This document shows, in pieces, positions 17,842 through 27,001 of a stretch of 50,982 nucleotides of DNA. Position numbers and translations under genes: made by a program. The stretch is from JAJZMA01 sp021850405 (GTDB taxonomy: Bacteria > Chloroflexota > Dormibacteria > Aeolococcales > Aeolococcaceae), in assembly GCA_027365835.1 (NCBI GenBank), contig DAHXLU010000023.1:1-50982 (forward strand), written 5' to 3'. A model generated the notes under the pieces. It was given only the letters and a program-made list of their open reading frames with translations, did no database searches and was not told the DNA's origin. Numbering within the stretch: the stretch's first letter is position 1; every line of letters begins with the position of its first letter.

Positions 17842-19857
17842 CTAGGCGGTGGAGGGATGGGTGGGTGTTGTGCCCTCTGGAGTGATTATGTCAAACCCGT
17901 CCGGTTCGCTTAAGTATCCAGGTGCGGATCCGGCTACTCCCTGGACGCCATACTGCCATACCACCGCACTGGTGGCAGGATCGATCGCTACCATTCTGTT
18001 GTTGCCATCGTCATTCAGCATCAGGATGCCGTTGGGCAGCATCTCTGCCAGCGATGGGTGATTGAGTGCACCTATCCCGCCCTGGGGGCGGTATCGCCAC
18101 AGGATCTGCCCCTGACGGTTGAACATGAGCAGCTGGCCGGGGTTGGTGTAATCAGCAATCAGGTACTTGTTGGGTCCGAGCTGTTGCGGGTCGGAAGGGT
18201 AGCTTATTCCGAGCTGTACCGACCAGAGCACCTTTCCCTGGAGGGTAATCTCATCCACCCACCCGCCGTTGATTTCTGACACCAGCAGGTTGCCATCGGC
18301 AAGCGGAGTATCACCATTGGGGGAACCAAGGGAGACGGGGGGCGACGGATGGTGATAGCAGACCCCGGTGCGACCAATCTGTGACACTATCCTGCCCGTG
18401 GCAGGGGAGAGGAGCAGGATCCTGCAGTTGGCGATATCGGCTGTTGTTATGTCTCCATTCCGGAGGAGATAAGCGTCATCTGGAGTGTTCAGGTAGCCCG
18501 GGGCTGAGCCGGCAATTCCTGGATGCCCGTACGACCACAGCACTTTGCCCCCTGGAAAGGAGATCTCCTCCACAGTTTGCCGGTTCTCTTCGTTTACCAC
18601 AATCATGTGCCCCTGGTTGGCAAAGAAGGCATCGTCTGCTGCAAAGCCTGTTGGGCTGGTAGGGTTGGGATGTCCAGGATAGCTCCACACAATCTGCGAT
18701 GCCGCGTTGATAAGCAGGAGGCGCCCGTTGGCCTGGTCTGCAATGAGCATCCGGTCCCCGTAGAAAGGTGACCCAGCACCAGGATTGCCAGCGCTCCCGA
18801 AGGAGGCATTGGGAGAAACAACCTGGACCGCCGTGGTTGGATTGCCAGGGCTGGTTTCCCCGCCAACCAGCCACAGCCTAGCATTCAGTACCGCTGCTCC
18901 TGCGTTTGCGACGGCCTGCTGCAGGTGGCCTGCCAGCAAGGGAGCAGTAGTCCCTGGTTGCCATGCAAAGATTGAGGAGGATGGCGCTGAATTTGCTCTG
19001 GTTCCGCCAGCTATGTAGACAGTCGAGCCCAGCAGGGCTGCAGCAGCTCCCATGACAGGAGCTGGCATCTGGCCGACAATGGATGCGCTGCCAGTCACGG
19101 TGTTGAACGCCTGGATTGCTGCTGTCGGGGTGCTTACACCAGCGCTGTTCACCGTCTCTCCTCCAAAGAGGTAGATGGTGGAGCCGTCCACTGCGCCGGC
19201 AGGATACCGGACAGGTAGCGGGAGCGTGCCCACAGTGGCAAAGTGGACGCCGTCGCTCGTCACCAGTATCTGGGCCAGGGCAGAAGTGCCGTTGTATCCG
19301 CCCAGGATATAGGCAGAACTGCCAAGCACAACTGCCAGGCCATCTGAGCGTGGGGTGGGAAGGCTGCCAATGGTGCTCCAGCCACCCCCACCAGATTCCT
19401 GGACTGCTGCTGATGAGCTGGAGCCAGTTCCACCACCAAAAATCAGGACCCGCCCCCCAATCGTGGCCGCCGCCGCGTCATGCGTGGGTGTCGCGAGCGA
19501 GCCGGTATAGGTGGTGGTGCCTCGAGCGGGATTGAGGGATGCTGCAACGCTGGAGGATGCGCCACTGGCAGTGTATCCGCCAACAACGGTGAGCCCAGAT
19601 CCAGTGGCTAGCACGCTTTCCCTGCTCACTGGTACAGGAAGGCTCCACGGAAGGATGCCTGCTTCAGCCGCAGGCATGGACGGGGCGGGTGTGGGCTGTG
19701 GATGTGGGCTTGGATGCGGATGTATGGTGCCAGACCCTCCAGGCAGCGCTACGCTCGATGCAGCTGGCGCCGGTCCACACGCAGAAAAAACCAGCAGGAA
19801 AGAGACTGTAGCGAGGAAAGTACTTCCTCTCTTCCATGCTGGTGGCCGCTGGGTCAC
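17842..19857 (-). CDS. Lipoprotein with Kelch repeats and a second beta-propeller
   Basis: 671 residues. The signal peptide has a lipobox (VFSAC) with the lipid-modified Cys at residue 27, so it sits on the outer face of the membrane. A Pro/His-rich linker (HPHPSPHPQPTPAP) follows. Residues ~75-345 carry Kelch-type blades (VLIFGGG, AYILGGYNG, IYLFGGE, VYIAGG, LWLVGGE). Residues ~365-650 form a second propeller of PQQ/NHL or arylsulfotransferase-like type (repeated DxxNxRLLLI and ILWRY or VLWSY). The start GTG 19857 has no strong Shine-Dalgarno. No enzyme active site is evident. A binding or sensing role at the surface is likely but inferred. Confidence 0.85.
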   Translation of the reverse strand: MTQRPPAWKRGSTFLATVSFLLVFSACGPAPAASSVALPGGSGTIHPHPSPHPQPTPAPSMPAAEAGILPWSLPVPVSRESVLATGSGLTVVGGYTASGASSSVAASLNPARGTTTYTGSLATPTHDAAAATIGGRVLIFGGGTGSSSSAAVQESGGGGWSTIGSLPTPRSDGLAVVLGSSAYILGGYNGTSALAQILVTSDGVHFATVGTLPLPVRYPAGAVDGSTIYLFGGETVNSAGVSTPTAAIQAFNTVTGSASIVGQMPAPVMGAAAALLGSTVYIAGGTRANSAPSSSIFAWQPGTTAPLLAGHLQQAVANAGAAVLNARLWLVGGETSPGNPTTAVQVVSPNASFGSAGNPGAGSPFYGDRMLIADQANGRLLLINAASQIVWSYPGHPNPTSPTGFAADDAFFANQGHMIVVNEENRQTVEEISFPGGKVLWSYGHPGIAGSAPGYLNTPDDAYLLRNGDITTADIANCRILLLSPATGRIVSQIGRTGVCYHHPSPPVSLGSPNGDTPLADGNLLVSEINGGWVDEITLQGKVLWSVQLGISYPSDPQQLGPNKYLIADYTNPGQLLMFNRQGQILWRYRPQGGIGALNHPSLAEMLPNGILMLNDDGNNRMVAIDPATSAVVWQYGVQGVAGSAPGYLSEPDGFDIITPEGTTPTHPSTA

Positions 19858-20160
19858 TTCGCGTTACCACCTGCCAAACCCGCACTGGTGGGATTCATTC
19901 CGCGGCTCACTATCTGCATATGGCGCTGATGGTACACCAAATGCGATTTTTTGAAGCTCATGGGCATGCCGGATTCTGCTCCTCCGGAAGGCAGTGCGCA
20001 GGGGAGCTGAGTTTAAGGAGCGGTCCGTTTGCCAGCTGTCGCTGCCCCAGGGGCAGTCTTGCGGGTTGCTGCGGTCCTGCAACTGCGTAGTCGCGTCTTG
20101 ATTTGCCAGGGCAAAAAGCACCTGGCCAGGACGACTGTGTTTTAGGAAAGCATGGGGTCT
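19858..20160. other. Intergenic stretch between SDR and Kelch lipoprotein genes
   Basis: About 300 bases between two minus-strand genes. No supported reading frame, RNA or clear terminator; probably holds the lipoprotein gene's promoter. Confidence 0.4.
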
Positions 20161-20961
20161 TCAGGCATTCCCCCTTGCCTTCCAGTCCTGGTACCAGGCA
20201 TCAAATCCGGTCGCTACCAGCCGCTCGTCATTGAGCCTGTCTGACTCAGAAGAGCAGAGAAAAGTAATGGGTCTACCCATTACGTCTGGATGCAGCAGCT
20301 GCCTTGCGAATTCTTCTGGCACAGTATCTGGAATCATCCCTGTAGCAGTAGCACCTCCGGGAAGCAGCATGTTTACCGTCACACCGCTGTCCTTGAGGTC
20401 CTGGGCCATGATGTGTGCGAGCGATTCGGTCGCTGCCCGGGATGGGCCGTATGGGATGAACCCTTTCCTGCGCATGGTCTCATGATTCATGCTGATAATC
20501 ACTATCTTCCCTCTGCCCTGGGATACAAGTCCAGGCGTAAAGGTGCGGGCAACACGGAAGTAGCCGGTAAGATTGGTGTCAATCACAGCCTCAAACCCCT
20601 CCAGCGGTACCTCCCAGAAAGGCTGTGCATATGCCGGAAACCGCGGGTTGACCGTTCTCATCCCTATCCCGGCGTTGGCAACCAGTACGTCAATCCCTCC
20701 CCAGGCGTCCTGGATCTGTGCTCGTGCCTCCTCTACCGAGCCCATACTGCGCACATCCATTCTGATCGCAAGCACTTTTCCACTGGCTGAAGGCAGGGAT
20801 GCAACCGCAGCGGCAACGCGTGTCTCATCCCGTCCGGCGACAGCCACAGCAGCACCAGCAGCGCTCACGGCCCGCGCCATGGCAAGACCAAGCCCGCTGC
20901 TTGCTCCAGTAATCAGCACCCTGACATTAGAGAGATTCCACTGCGGTTTTTTCATCTCCAT
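20161..20961 (-). CDS. Short-chain dehydrogenase/reductase with YxxxR active site
   Basis: 266 residues, classical SDR fold. It has the cofactor-binding TGASSGLG near residue 20, a basic Arg after the second strand (AGRDE, suggesting NADP preference), NAGIG near 95, Asn in DTNLTGY and the active-site Ser in IISMN. The catalytic YxxxK is instead YGPSR: Tyr is kept but Lys is replaced by Arg, encoded by CGG on the coding strand. Relatives with LLPGGATATGMIP after this site usually have YGPSK. Activity may be changed or lost. ATG 20961 or the second ATG at 20955 could start translation. Substrate unknown. Confidence 0.82.
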   Translation of the reverse strand: MEMKKPQWNLSNVRVLITGASSGLGLAMARAVSAAGAAVAVAGRDETRVAAAVASLPSASGKVLAIRMDVRSMGSVEEARAQIQDAWGGIDVLVANAGIGMRTVNPRFPAYAQPFWEVPLEGFEAVIDTNLTGYFRVARTFTPGLVSQGRGKIVIISMNHETMRRKGFIPYGPSRAATESLAHIMAQDLKDSGVTVNMLLPGGATATGMIPDTVPEEFARQLLHPDVMGRPITFLCSSESDRLNDERLVATGFDAWYQDWKARGNA

Positions 20962-21049
20962 ACCTGTCTAGTCTACAAAGACAGCTATGGAGATGGCGCC
21001 TCAGCTGGCTGCTGAAAGAGGCTGGACTACCGCAGGCGGCTAAAGGTTG

Positions 21050-21637
21050 TTACTGGCTGTGGCCGTGCACAAGCATCTCTTTTGTTGCTGGGGTTATGCC
21101 TGCATGCCAGAAGCCAAAAGCCACCAGAATGGCAAGCAGGAAGGCCCCCGTATAGGCAACTATGGCAGCCCAGAGCGCCAGTTGTGCAAAGGTCCCGAAT
21201 GCGTAGGCTTCCAGCAGGAGGCCCCTGAGAGTGGTTCCCTGGAAGGACGTCTGCTTCAGTGCCTTTAGCGATGGGTTGCTGGGGTCCTTTTGCGCTGCCG
21301 CACTGATCTTTGAGTAGACCCCATGGTATGGCATCTCGGAGAGATGAATAGATATGAAGTGGTCAGCATAAGCCTCGGCCTCAGGGCCTGTGAGCAGTTG
21401 CTGCCCAGCATACTGGCTCAGATAGGGGAGCATCGCCGGGGTTATCTCAGTGCCATTTTTGGCATGGGCGAAGGCCGCGGCACTTGGGAAAAATATCTCC
21501 TGCTGTGCCAGCTGATTGTGGACGCTCGTGTTGGCAAAGTTGTAGCCGACAACAGCAAGCGAGCCCACGATTATCAGTCCGACTATTGCCACGACTCCCC
21601 CGATGCTGACCAGAATGTCAAAGACCCTGCGCTTCAC
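21050..21637 (-). CDS. Two-helix membrane protein of unknown function
   Basis: 195 residues from GTG 21637, chosen because AGGAGG sits 8 bases upstream. The upstream open frame is unlikely to be translated. One helix is near the N-terminus (about 8-32, IGGVVAIVGLIIVGSLAVVG) and one near the C-terminus (about 152-180). Between them is an extracytoplasmic domain of about 115 residues with EITPAMLPYLSQYAGQQL and FQGTTLRGLLLEAYAF. From memory it resembles actinobacterial proteins often misnamed aromatic ring-opening dioxygenase LigA; no catalytic residues support that name. It ends about 90 bases upstream of the SDR start on the same strand. Confidence 0.75.
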   Translation of the reverse strand: MKRRVFDILVSIGGVVAIVGLIIVGSLAVVGYNFANTSVHNQLAQQEIFFPSAAAFAHAKNGTEITPAMLPYLSQYAGQQLLTGPEAEAYADHFISIHLSEMPYHGVYSKISAAAQKDPSNPSLKALKQTSFQGTTLRGLLLEAYAFGTFAQLALWAAIVAYTGAFLLAILVAFGFWHAGITPATKEMLVHGHSQ

Positions 21638-21944
21638 GGGTGCTGCCTCCTGTAATGGGTGTTGTGTTGAGCACCCACAGTATATTCGTGTGAGCTTTGG
21701 GTGGATAGGGTAATGGGGCCCGACGCCAAAGGTCATTTTGCCCGTTTGCGGTGGTGACCATGTGCCCTGCTCTGGCCATGGGAGGGCAGGCTGGAGGGAG
21801 CAGACAGCCTGGTTGCGGGGAAGGGCGGGGGAGGCAGTGGCTTGTGCAGGTTTCGCTCCAGCTGGTCCTGGAATGACCACATGGATGGCTGGGCAGGTCC
21901 TCCTGCCTCTGCGCAGGGGTAGCTTGGCAGTTGGGGAAGAGCGG
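21638..21944. other. Intergenic stretch before the two-helix membrane protein
   Basis: No gene supported. It should hold the promoter of the downstream minus-strand gene, but no convincing hexamer pair stands out. Confidence 0.35.
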
Positions 21945-22994
21945 TCAGCCCGTTGGAGGCACGATCTGGGCCCTGTGGTGTGCCTGTTTGGCGGTGTACA
22001 TGGCAGAGTCGGCCCGTCGCAACAGCTCCCTTCCATTTTCAGTCCGGTCCCAGGTGGCAACCCCGAAGGATGCTGTTATCTCTTTCGGGAGCGCCCTGCG
22101 CAGCCGCCTCGCCAGCAAGCGGATGCCAATCTCATCTGAGGAGGGCGCGAGCAGGCCAAATTCGTCCCCGCCCAGCCGGGCAAGAAGGTCTCCACTTCCA
22201 CGGATCTCACTCTGCCAGGCACGAGCGGACTGCTGGAGGAGGTGATCTCCGTACGCATGCCCAAGGGTGTCATTGGTTTCCTTGAAAGAGTCTATGTCGA
22301 TGAGTGCAACTGACAGGAAAGCCCCTGTCCTGCGGGCGCGCTCCATCTCCTGTTCCAGCCGTTCATCCCAGAGCCTGCGATTTGCCAGGCCAGTCAGGGT
22401 GTCTTCCATGGCAGCGATACGCAGCACGCTTACCAGCCCCAGTACAACCACTGATGCAATCACTAGCGTGCCAGCAAGGGCCAGCCAGGTCATGAAGGGA
22501 TCGGCTGTTGTCGACCCAAGCACAAGGACCGCAGCGTACGCTGCCAGGGTGAACCCTATGTGGGCGACTACGGCAGGAGGACGAAAATAGAGGGCAGCGA
22601 AAAGACCAACCCATATATAGAGGTCTGCAAACGGTATCCCCTTGCTTAGCCCCACCCAGGCCGCGACACTTACCAGTACAGTCGCGATTGCAACTTCGAG
22701 GTGCAGTGTCCATGGCGGGAGGCGTCGCCCGATAGTCATGCGCACAGCACAGGCGACCATGCAAATGCCTGCGACGGCCGCCAGTGCAAGCAGCGCCCCG
22801 AAGGTCCATGGTCGAAGCAGGAGGGCCAGGATGCCTATCGCTCCAGCAGCAGCCCAGAAAAGTGCCCCAACTGCGTTCGGATTGAAGAAGAAGGCTCTGC
22901 TCCACGATAAGGCAAGTGCTGAAAGTGGAATCGCCTGTACCTTCTGCGGCGTCGTCACGCTGGGCATAGGGATATCAGCTCTTCTTTCACTCAT
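21945..22994 (-). CDS. Membrane-bound diguanylate cyclase (GGDEF)
   Basis: 349 residues from ATG 22994. The N-terminal ~175 residues hold about six hydrophobic helices forming a membrane sensor module. A GGDEF domain follows: DxLTGLANRR, DIDSFKETNDTLGHAYGD, and LARLGGDEFGLL near residue 275, ending SFGVATW and ADSAMYTAKQ. All residues for making cyclic di-GMP from two GTP are present. The inhibitory RxxD site is not: the residue four before the Asp is Arg but the required spacing gives GSGD, so product inhibition is probably absent. The enzyme may counter the EAL protein at 46531-48258. The start is uncertain, as the Shine-Dalgarno is weak. Confidence 0.85.
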   Translation of the reverse strand: MSERRADIPMPSVTTPQKVQAIPLSALALSWSRAFFFNPNAVGALFWAAAGAIGILALLLRPWTFGALLALAAVAGICMVACAVRMTIGRRLPPWTLHLEVAIATVLVSVAAWVGLSKGIPFADLYIWVGLFAALYFRPPAVVAHIGFTLAAYAAVLVLGSTTADPFMTWLALAGTLVIASVVVLGLVSVLRIAAMEDTLTGLANRRLWDERLEQEMERARRTGAFLSVALIDIDSFKETNDTLGHAYGDHLLQQSARAWQSEIRGSGDLLARLGGDEFGLLAPSSDEIGIRLLARRLRRALPKEITASFGVATWDRTENGRELLRRADSAMYTAKQAHHRAQIVPPTG

Positions 22995-23538
22995 GGGTTC
23001 GTGCCCGCTGACGCGCTTTTTTTTCCGGTGCAGGGGGCAAGGGCAGGGGCGCGCAGGTAATCCCCGGGCCCAGCGCATGGAGGAGAGGCAAATTGCATTA
23101 CAAACCTCCCCCAACAGGATTTCTGGAGACAACTCCTCCAGACCAGGTGCCGACAACACCTATATACAGAAATGATACACCGCCATTAGCCAAATAAACC
23201 ATGATACCTGGCCAGGATGCAAAGCGAGCCAGGATCATTCCCTGGGCAGTCCGACAGGGGGCAGTCCGCGGTTGTGTGCTCCACCTTCCTGGTTCCTGGG
23301 CCGTGCTGGCTGGCTGGGCCACGGAGCTGGTCTTTGTGGGCTGGGAGGGGAGCACCCGGATGTCAGGTCGTGCATCGTTACCGGGCTGGGTGCGCAGTGC
23401 ATACTGGACCCGACTGTGGCATGGCGGAATGTGGCATCTGATGGCCATCCCTCAGAGACGGGGCTTGCTTGCAGGGAAGGCTGTGCCATGCGCAGGGATC
23501 AGACGGGCACTCCCAGTTGGGCAGTGCCGGCAGGGCGC
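22995..23538. other. Intergenic stretch with no supported gene
   Basis: About 540 bases. Open frames on both strands lack start signals and recognisable protein features. An eight-base T run at about 23019-23026 lies just upstream of the cyclase gene. No RNA gene seen. Confidence 0.4.
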
Positions 23539-24747
23539 CTAGACCGCCGCAGGCTGCTCCTGCTGCTTTTGTCCCCCTGCGGCTTCCTTTGCATGTGGCA
23601 GGAGGCCCCTGGCAAGAATGGGGAAGACAATTCCCGTCAGTGTTGCGGTCAAGACAATGGTGGACGCGTTTAGCTGGGAGAGTACATTTTCTGAAACGCC
23701 AAGTTCAGCTGTGGTGATAAGCATGGTAAGTGGTGCCATGAGCAAAAGGCTTCCCCCTGTCGCGTTGCGAAGTGGGTGTTTGAGAAAGACGAAGTAGAAA
23801 ATCGCGGTAAGGCGCGGGACCATCAGCACCACCAGCACGATCCCTATCCGTGGCAGGAGCGCAACCATCCCGAAGCGTAAAACAGTGTTGAGCCCGACGG
23901 TAATAAAGAATACAGGTACGAAAAAACTGTTCGCTATGCTGGAGAGCCGCTCTACGATTGCCTTTGCGTTGCCCATAACTGTGCGAAACAGGACCCCTGC
24001 CACAAGTGCCCCAAGTACGTCAGGAATATGTACCAGACTGCTTACCGCGACAAAGAAAAACATGATGAGGAAGGTGCCGCGGAGCCCGAGCTGGATGGGG
24101 TCATCGCGGCGGAACCACCGTTGAAAGTGTCTTGGGATACGTGAGCGCAGGAGAGAAATGACCAGTCCGGTCAGCACTGTCGCAGTGATTATGCCAGCCG
24201 TGCGCAGTCCCACGAGCACTGCACTGGTGTGAAGGCTGTGATTGACCGATACAGCATAGCCGTTGAGAAACAGTATGTAGAGTACCTCTGACACTGAACC
24301 CATCACTATGAGGTCATGGCCGAATTTTGAGCCAAGGAGCCCACTGCTGCTTAGCACTGGAGCAGCAATGCCCACCGAGACCGCAGCTCCACTCAGTATC
24401 CATAACGGTGAGGCACCGGCAATCTTTCCCAGTACCAGTATTGAGAACAGGAGAGAAACTGCAGTGAAAAGGATGCCAGCCAGGATTCCCACTTTCGAGC
24501 CACTCCATATCTGGCGCAGGTCCAGTTCCACCCCTACCAGAAACATGAGGATGATGAACCCAAGAGTGCCAAGGCTCGCGATAAATGTTCCATTGCCATG
24601 CTCCTGCGCTGGGACCATAAGGCTCAAGCCCAGCCCAAGCAGGATCTCTACCACCGCAACCGGGATTCCGATACGGTCTGCAACCAGCGGCGCAGCAAAG
24701 GCAGCCAGCGCCACGATTGCCAGGATAAAACCCGGGTTCAGGTTCAT
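23539..24747 (-). CDS. Cation:proton antiporter, CPA2/Kef type
   Basis: 402 residues, twelve or more hydrophobic helices, no cytosolic nucleotide-binding (TrkA-N) domain. Typical features are ADRIGIPVAVVEILLGLGL near the N-terminus, FLVGVELDL (the helix that precedes the ion path), and the SVGIAAPVLSSSGLLG stretch, where Na+/H+ exchangers of the monovalent CPA family carry their ion-binding region. It probably exchanges Na+ or K+ for H+ across the cytoplasmic membrane. The C-terminus is short and ends in a Gln-rich tail. ATG 24747 has AGGA immediately upstream. It stands alone. Confidence 0.8.
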   Translation of the reverse strand: MNLNPGFILAIVALAAFAAPLVADRIGIPVAVVEILLGLGLSLMVPAQEHGNGTFIASLGTLGFIILMFLVGVELDLRQIWSGSKVGILAGILFTAVSLLFSILVLGKIAGASPLWILSGAAVSVGIAAPVLSSSGLLGSKFGHDLIVMGSVSEVLYILFLNGYAVSVNHSLHTSAVLVGLRTAGIITATVLTGLVISLLRSRIPRHFQRWFRRDDPIQLGLRGTFLIMFFFVAVSSLVHIPDVLGALVAGVLFRTVMGNAKAIVERLSSIANSFFVPVFFITVGLNTVLRFGMVALLPRIGIVLVVLMVPRLTAIFYFVFLKHPLRNATGGSLLLMAPLTMLITTAELGVSENVLSQLNASTIVLTATLTGIVFPILARGLLPHAKEAAGGQKQQEQPAAV

Positions 24748-25051
24748 TCCTGCTCTCGCTCCAGGCGATCTCCAGCTCCAGATTCAGGCATGGCAACCAG
24801 CATCGCCCCATGATACATGCGCTTCTCATTTTCGGAGGACGAGCAGGTCCCCACCCCTGTTGCTGCCGTTGCAGCATCCCTGAAGGGAGGGTCCTGATGT
24901 GGGTGTAGCTGGGTGACAATCCAGATCTGGGCAATATCCGTGGCGCCCATCTGCCGGGCTGTGGACGGATAGCCCCTTGGTATCGGGCTTGTTCCCTGGC
25001 CCTGGGTGGGGTGCCCTCGGGCTGCACTGCGCAGGAGGCGAGGGTAGTGGC
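24748..25051. other. Intergenic stretch between the antiporter and rpmG
   Basis: Divergent region. No supported gene in about 300 bases. Promoter candidates are at its right end for the rpmG operon. Confidence 0.4.
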
Positions 25052-25081
25052 TTGCTGGAATACGCACTGGTTTGGTACGAT
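25052..25081 (+). promoter_or_regulatory. Possible promoter of the rpmG-trnW-secE-nusG operon
   Basis: TTGCTG (25052-25057) and TACGAT (25076-25081) are 18 bases apart, about 48 bases before the rpmG start. It is plausible but not a strong consensus match. Confidence 0.4.
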
Positions 25082-25128
25082 GAGGACGGCCCGGCTCTGC
25101 CGGGTCTTATTTGTGTTGAGGCAGAATC

Positions 25129-25293
25129 GTGGCAGGAAAGGGCGGGGCAATAATCATTACGCTCCAGTGTCCAGAGTGCAAGGAGCGCAACTATACGACT
25201 GTCAAGAACAAGCGCAATGATCCTGACCGGATTGAGCTGCGCAAGTTCTGTAGCCGTTGTCGTACACATACCAGTCACAAGGAGACCAAGTAG
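25129..25293 (+). CDS. rpmG: 50S ribosomal protein L33, zinc-binding form
   Basis: 54 residues, GTG start at 25129 with TGAGG 8 bases upstream. It has the L33 sequence TLQCPECKERNYTT then KNKRNDPDRIELRKFC, ending HKETK. Cys14, Cys17, Cys41 and Cys44 form the zinc-ribbon, so this is the metal-binding variant rather than the Cys-less one. It is a component of the large ribosomal subunit. Placement directly before tRNA-Trp and secE is a conserved order in many bacteria. Confidence 0.93.
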   Translation: MAGKGGAIIITLQCPECKERNYTTVKNKRNDPDRIELRKFCSRCRTHTSHKETK

Positions 25294-25397
25294 CGCAAGT
25301 CAGACAGGGAAGGCCAGGTCCGCGGGCCATGGCCATGTATCCCCTGCTATGGAGCAAAGGCGGCAAGGGAAGAGGTTTTGCGTCCTTCCCATCCTTT

Positions 25398-25470
25398 AGG
25401 GGCGTAGCTCAGCTGGTAGAGCAGCGGTCTCCAAAACCGCGGGTCGCGCGTTCGAGTCGTGCCGCCCCTG
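25398..25470 (+). tRNA. trnW: tRNA-Trp (CCA anticodon)
   Basis: Cloverleaf: acceptor AGGGGCG pairs with CGCCCCT; D-arm GCTC...GAGC; anticodon stem GCGGT/ACCGC around loop CTCCAAA, giving anticodon CCA (25430-25432 region); T-arm GCGCG TTCGAGT CGTGC. The 3' CCA is not encoded. It lies between rpmG and secE, as in many bacteria. Confidence 0.95.
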
Positions 25471-25568
25471 CAGGGTGAGCAGCTTCCTGGGAGGCGGGGG
25501 TGCAATACAGGGCAGAGCCGGAAGGCAAGTACGGGCCGCATGATGGCGGCGGGAGTTAAGGAGTAGCA

Positions 25569-25871
25569 GTGTCTCGATTGGGAGCAAAGGCAAAGGACAG
25601 CGACGCCCAGAAGGCGGTGGCCAAGGGTATAACCTCGGCAGCGCGGCGACCCGTTCCTCCGGCCGGGGCGGCAGGGGGGATGCGCCCGTCTGAAATTATC
25701 TCAGAACTGCGCAAGGTTGAATGGCCTGGGCGCCAGGAAGTGCTCCGTATGACCTCAGTGGTAATCACGACAGTCATCATCCTTGCCCTGACCATCGGGA
25801 TAGCGGACTATGTCTTTGGACTTGGGTCCAAGTGGATTTATTCAGTGCTTTCAAGCCATATAACTGCATAG
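25569..25871 (+). CDS. secE: Preprotein translocase subunit SecE
   Basis: 100 residues, GTG 25569 with AAGGAG 5 bases upstream. A polar, Ala/Pro-rich N-terminal half is followed by the conserved amphipathic segment IISELRKVEWPGRQEVLRMT and one transmembrane helix (VVITTVIILALTIGIADYVFG). This is the single-helix form of SecE that clamps SecY in the cytoplasmic membrane. It is followed 14 bases later by nusG, in the usual order. Confidence 0.92.
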   Translation: MSRLGAKAKDSDAQKAVAKGITSAARRPVPPAGAAGGMRPSEIISELRKVEWPGRQEVLRMTSVVITTVIILALTIGIADYVFGLGSKWIYSVLSSHITA

Positions 25872-25885
25872 GGGACAAGTACGAT

Positions 25886-26437
25886 ATGACAGAAACGGGG
25901 ACCGCCACTGAGGCACGCTGGTACGTGGTGCATGCCTACTCAGGGCATGAGGACAAGGTCAGGGGCAATCTGCTCAAGCGGGTTGAATCGATGGACATGC
26001 ATGACCAGATTTTTGATGTGATTGTCCCGACTGAAGACGTCATTGAGATCAAGGATGGCCAGCGCCGGCGGGTGTCGAAGAGGATTTATCCAGGATATAT
26101 CCTGGTCAACATGGTCATGTCGGATGAGTCCTGGTATGTAGTGCGGAATACTCCTGGTGTTACTTCCTTTGTCGGCTCAGGCAACAAGCCCACTCCTTTG
26201 CAGGACCACGAGGTAAAGGGGATACAGAAGCAGATCAAGGCAGAAGCCCCGAGCAAGGTCACTGTAGAATATGAGGTGGGAGACAGCGTGCGGGTCGTGG
26301 ATGGGCCGTTTACGGACTTTAATGGTCACGTGATCGAGATCAATCTGGATAAGGGCAAACTGAAAGTGCTGGTCAATATGTTTGGGCGTGAGACGCCGGT
26401 AGAACTCGACCTGCTTCAGGTCGAGAAAATGCGTTAG
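25886..26437 (+). CDS. nusG: Transcription termination/antitermination factor NusG
   Basis: 183 residues from ATG 25886, preceded by GGGGA. The NGN domain (WYVVHAYSGHEDKV near residue 12, RRRVSKRIYPGYILV, WYVVRNTPGVTSFVG) binds RNA polymerase. The C-terminal KOW domain (GDSVRVVDGPFTDFNGHVIEI, then LLQVEKM) binds Rho or ribosomal protein S10. Length and order are standard. A longer frame to the left overlaps secE and is not used. Confidence 0.95.
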   Translation: MTETGTATEARWYVVHAYSGHEDKVRGNLLKRVESMDMHDQIFDVIVPTEDVIEIKDGQRRRVSKRIYPGYILVNMVMSDESWYVVRNTPGVTSFVGSGNKPTPLQDHEVKGIQKQIKAEAPSKVTVEYEVGDSVRVVDGPFTDFNGHVIEINLDKGKLKVLVNMFGRETPVELDLLQVEKMR

Positions 26438-26449
26438 GAGCTGTTTGTA

Positions 26450-26878
26450 ATGGGCAAGAAGAAGGTAAAGACAGTAGTTCGGTTGCAGATACCGGCTGGC
26501 AAGGCAACCCCGGCTCCACCAGTGGGTACCGCCCTGGGACCGCACGGGATAAACATCATGGAGTTCTGCAAGTCCTATAACGAGCGTACCGCCAGCGAGG
26601 GCGGGATGGTAATCCCGGCCGAGATTACAATTTTCGAGGACCGGACATTCAGCTTTGTTACCAAGACACCGCCAGCCTATGACCTGCTCAAGAAGGCTGC
26701 AGGGATAGAGCATGGCTCCAAGGTGCCTAATCGCGACAAGGTGGGTACAGTCACAAAAGCCCAGGTAAGGGAGATTGCCCAGACCAAGATGCAGGATCTG
26801 AACGCCTTCGAGATTGAGGCTGCAATGCGGGTCATTGAAGGTACCGCCCGGTCAATGGGCCTCCTGGTCCGGGAGTAG
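26450..26878 (+). CDS. rplK: 50S ribosomal protein L11
   Basis: 142 residues, full length. The N-terminal domain has VVRLQIPAGKATPAPPVGTA and GPHGINIMEFCKSYNERT; the C-terminal rRNA-binding domain has FVTKTPPAYDLLKKAAG and GTVTKAQVREIAQTKM. AGGAG lies about 11 bases before ATG 26450, overlapping the nusG stop. It binds 23S rRNA at the GTPase-associated centre. Co-transcribed with nusG and rplA. Confidence 0.96.
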   Translation: MGKKKVKTVVRLQIPAGKATPAPPVGTALGPHGINIMEFCKSYNERTASEGGMVIPAEITIFEDRTFSFVTKTPPAYDLLKKAAGIEHGSKVPNRDKVGTVTKAQVREIAQTKMQDLNAFEIEAAMRVIEGTARSMGLLVRE

Positions 26879-27001
26879 GAAGGGGGAGAAACAGGGGAAG
26901 GACCAGGGAGCAGGCCGGCCTGGGGCGAGGCAGACAGCGCGAAAAGAGGTAAGATTTTTATGTGGGAGGGCACCGGCCCGATCGCACCACGGAGGATTGA
27001 T

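Noticed and set aside
21050..22060. Longer version of the two-helix protein starting near 22060
   Set aside because: The upstream part is Pro/Arg-rich shadow sequence and overlaps the cyclase gene; GTG 21637 has a perfect Shine-Dalgarno.
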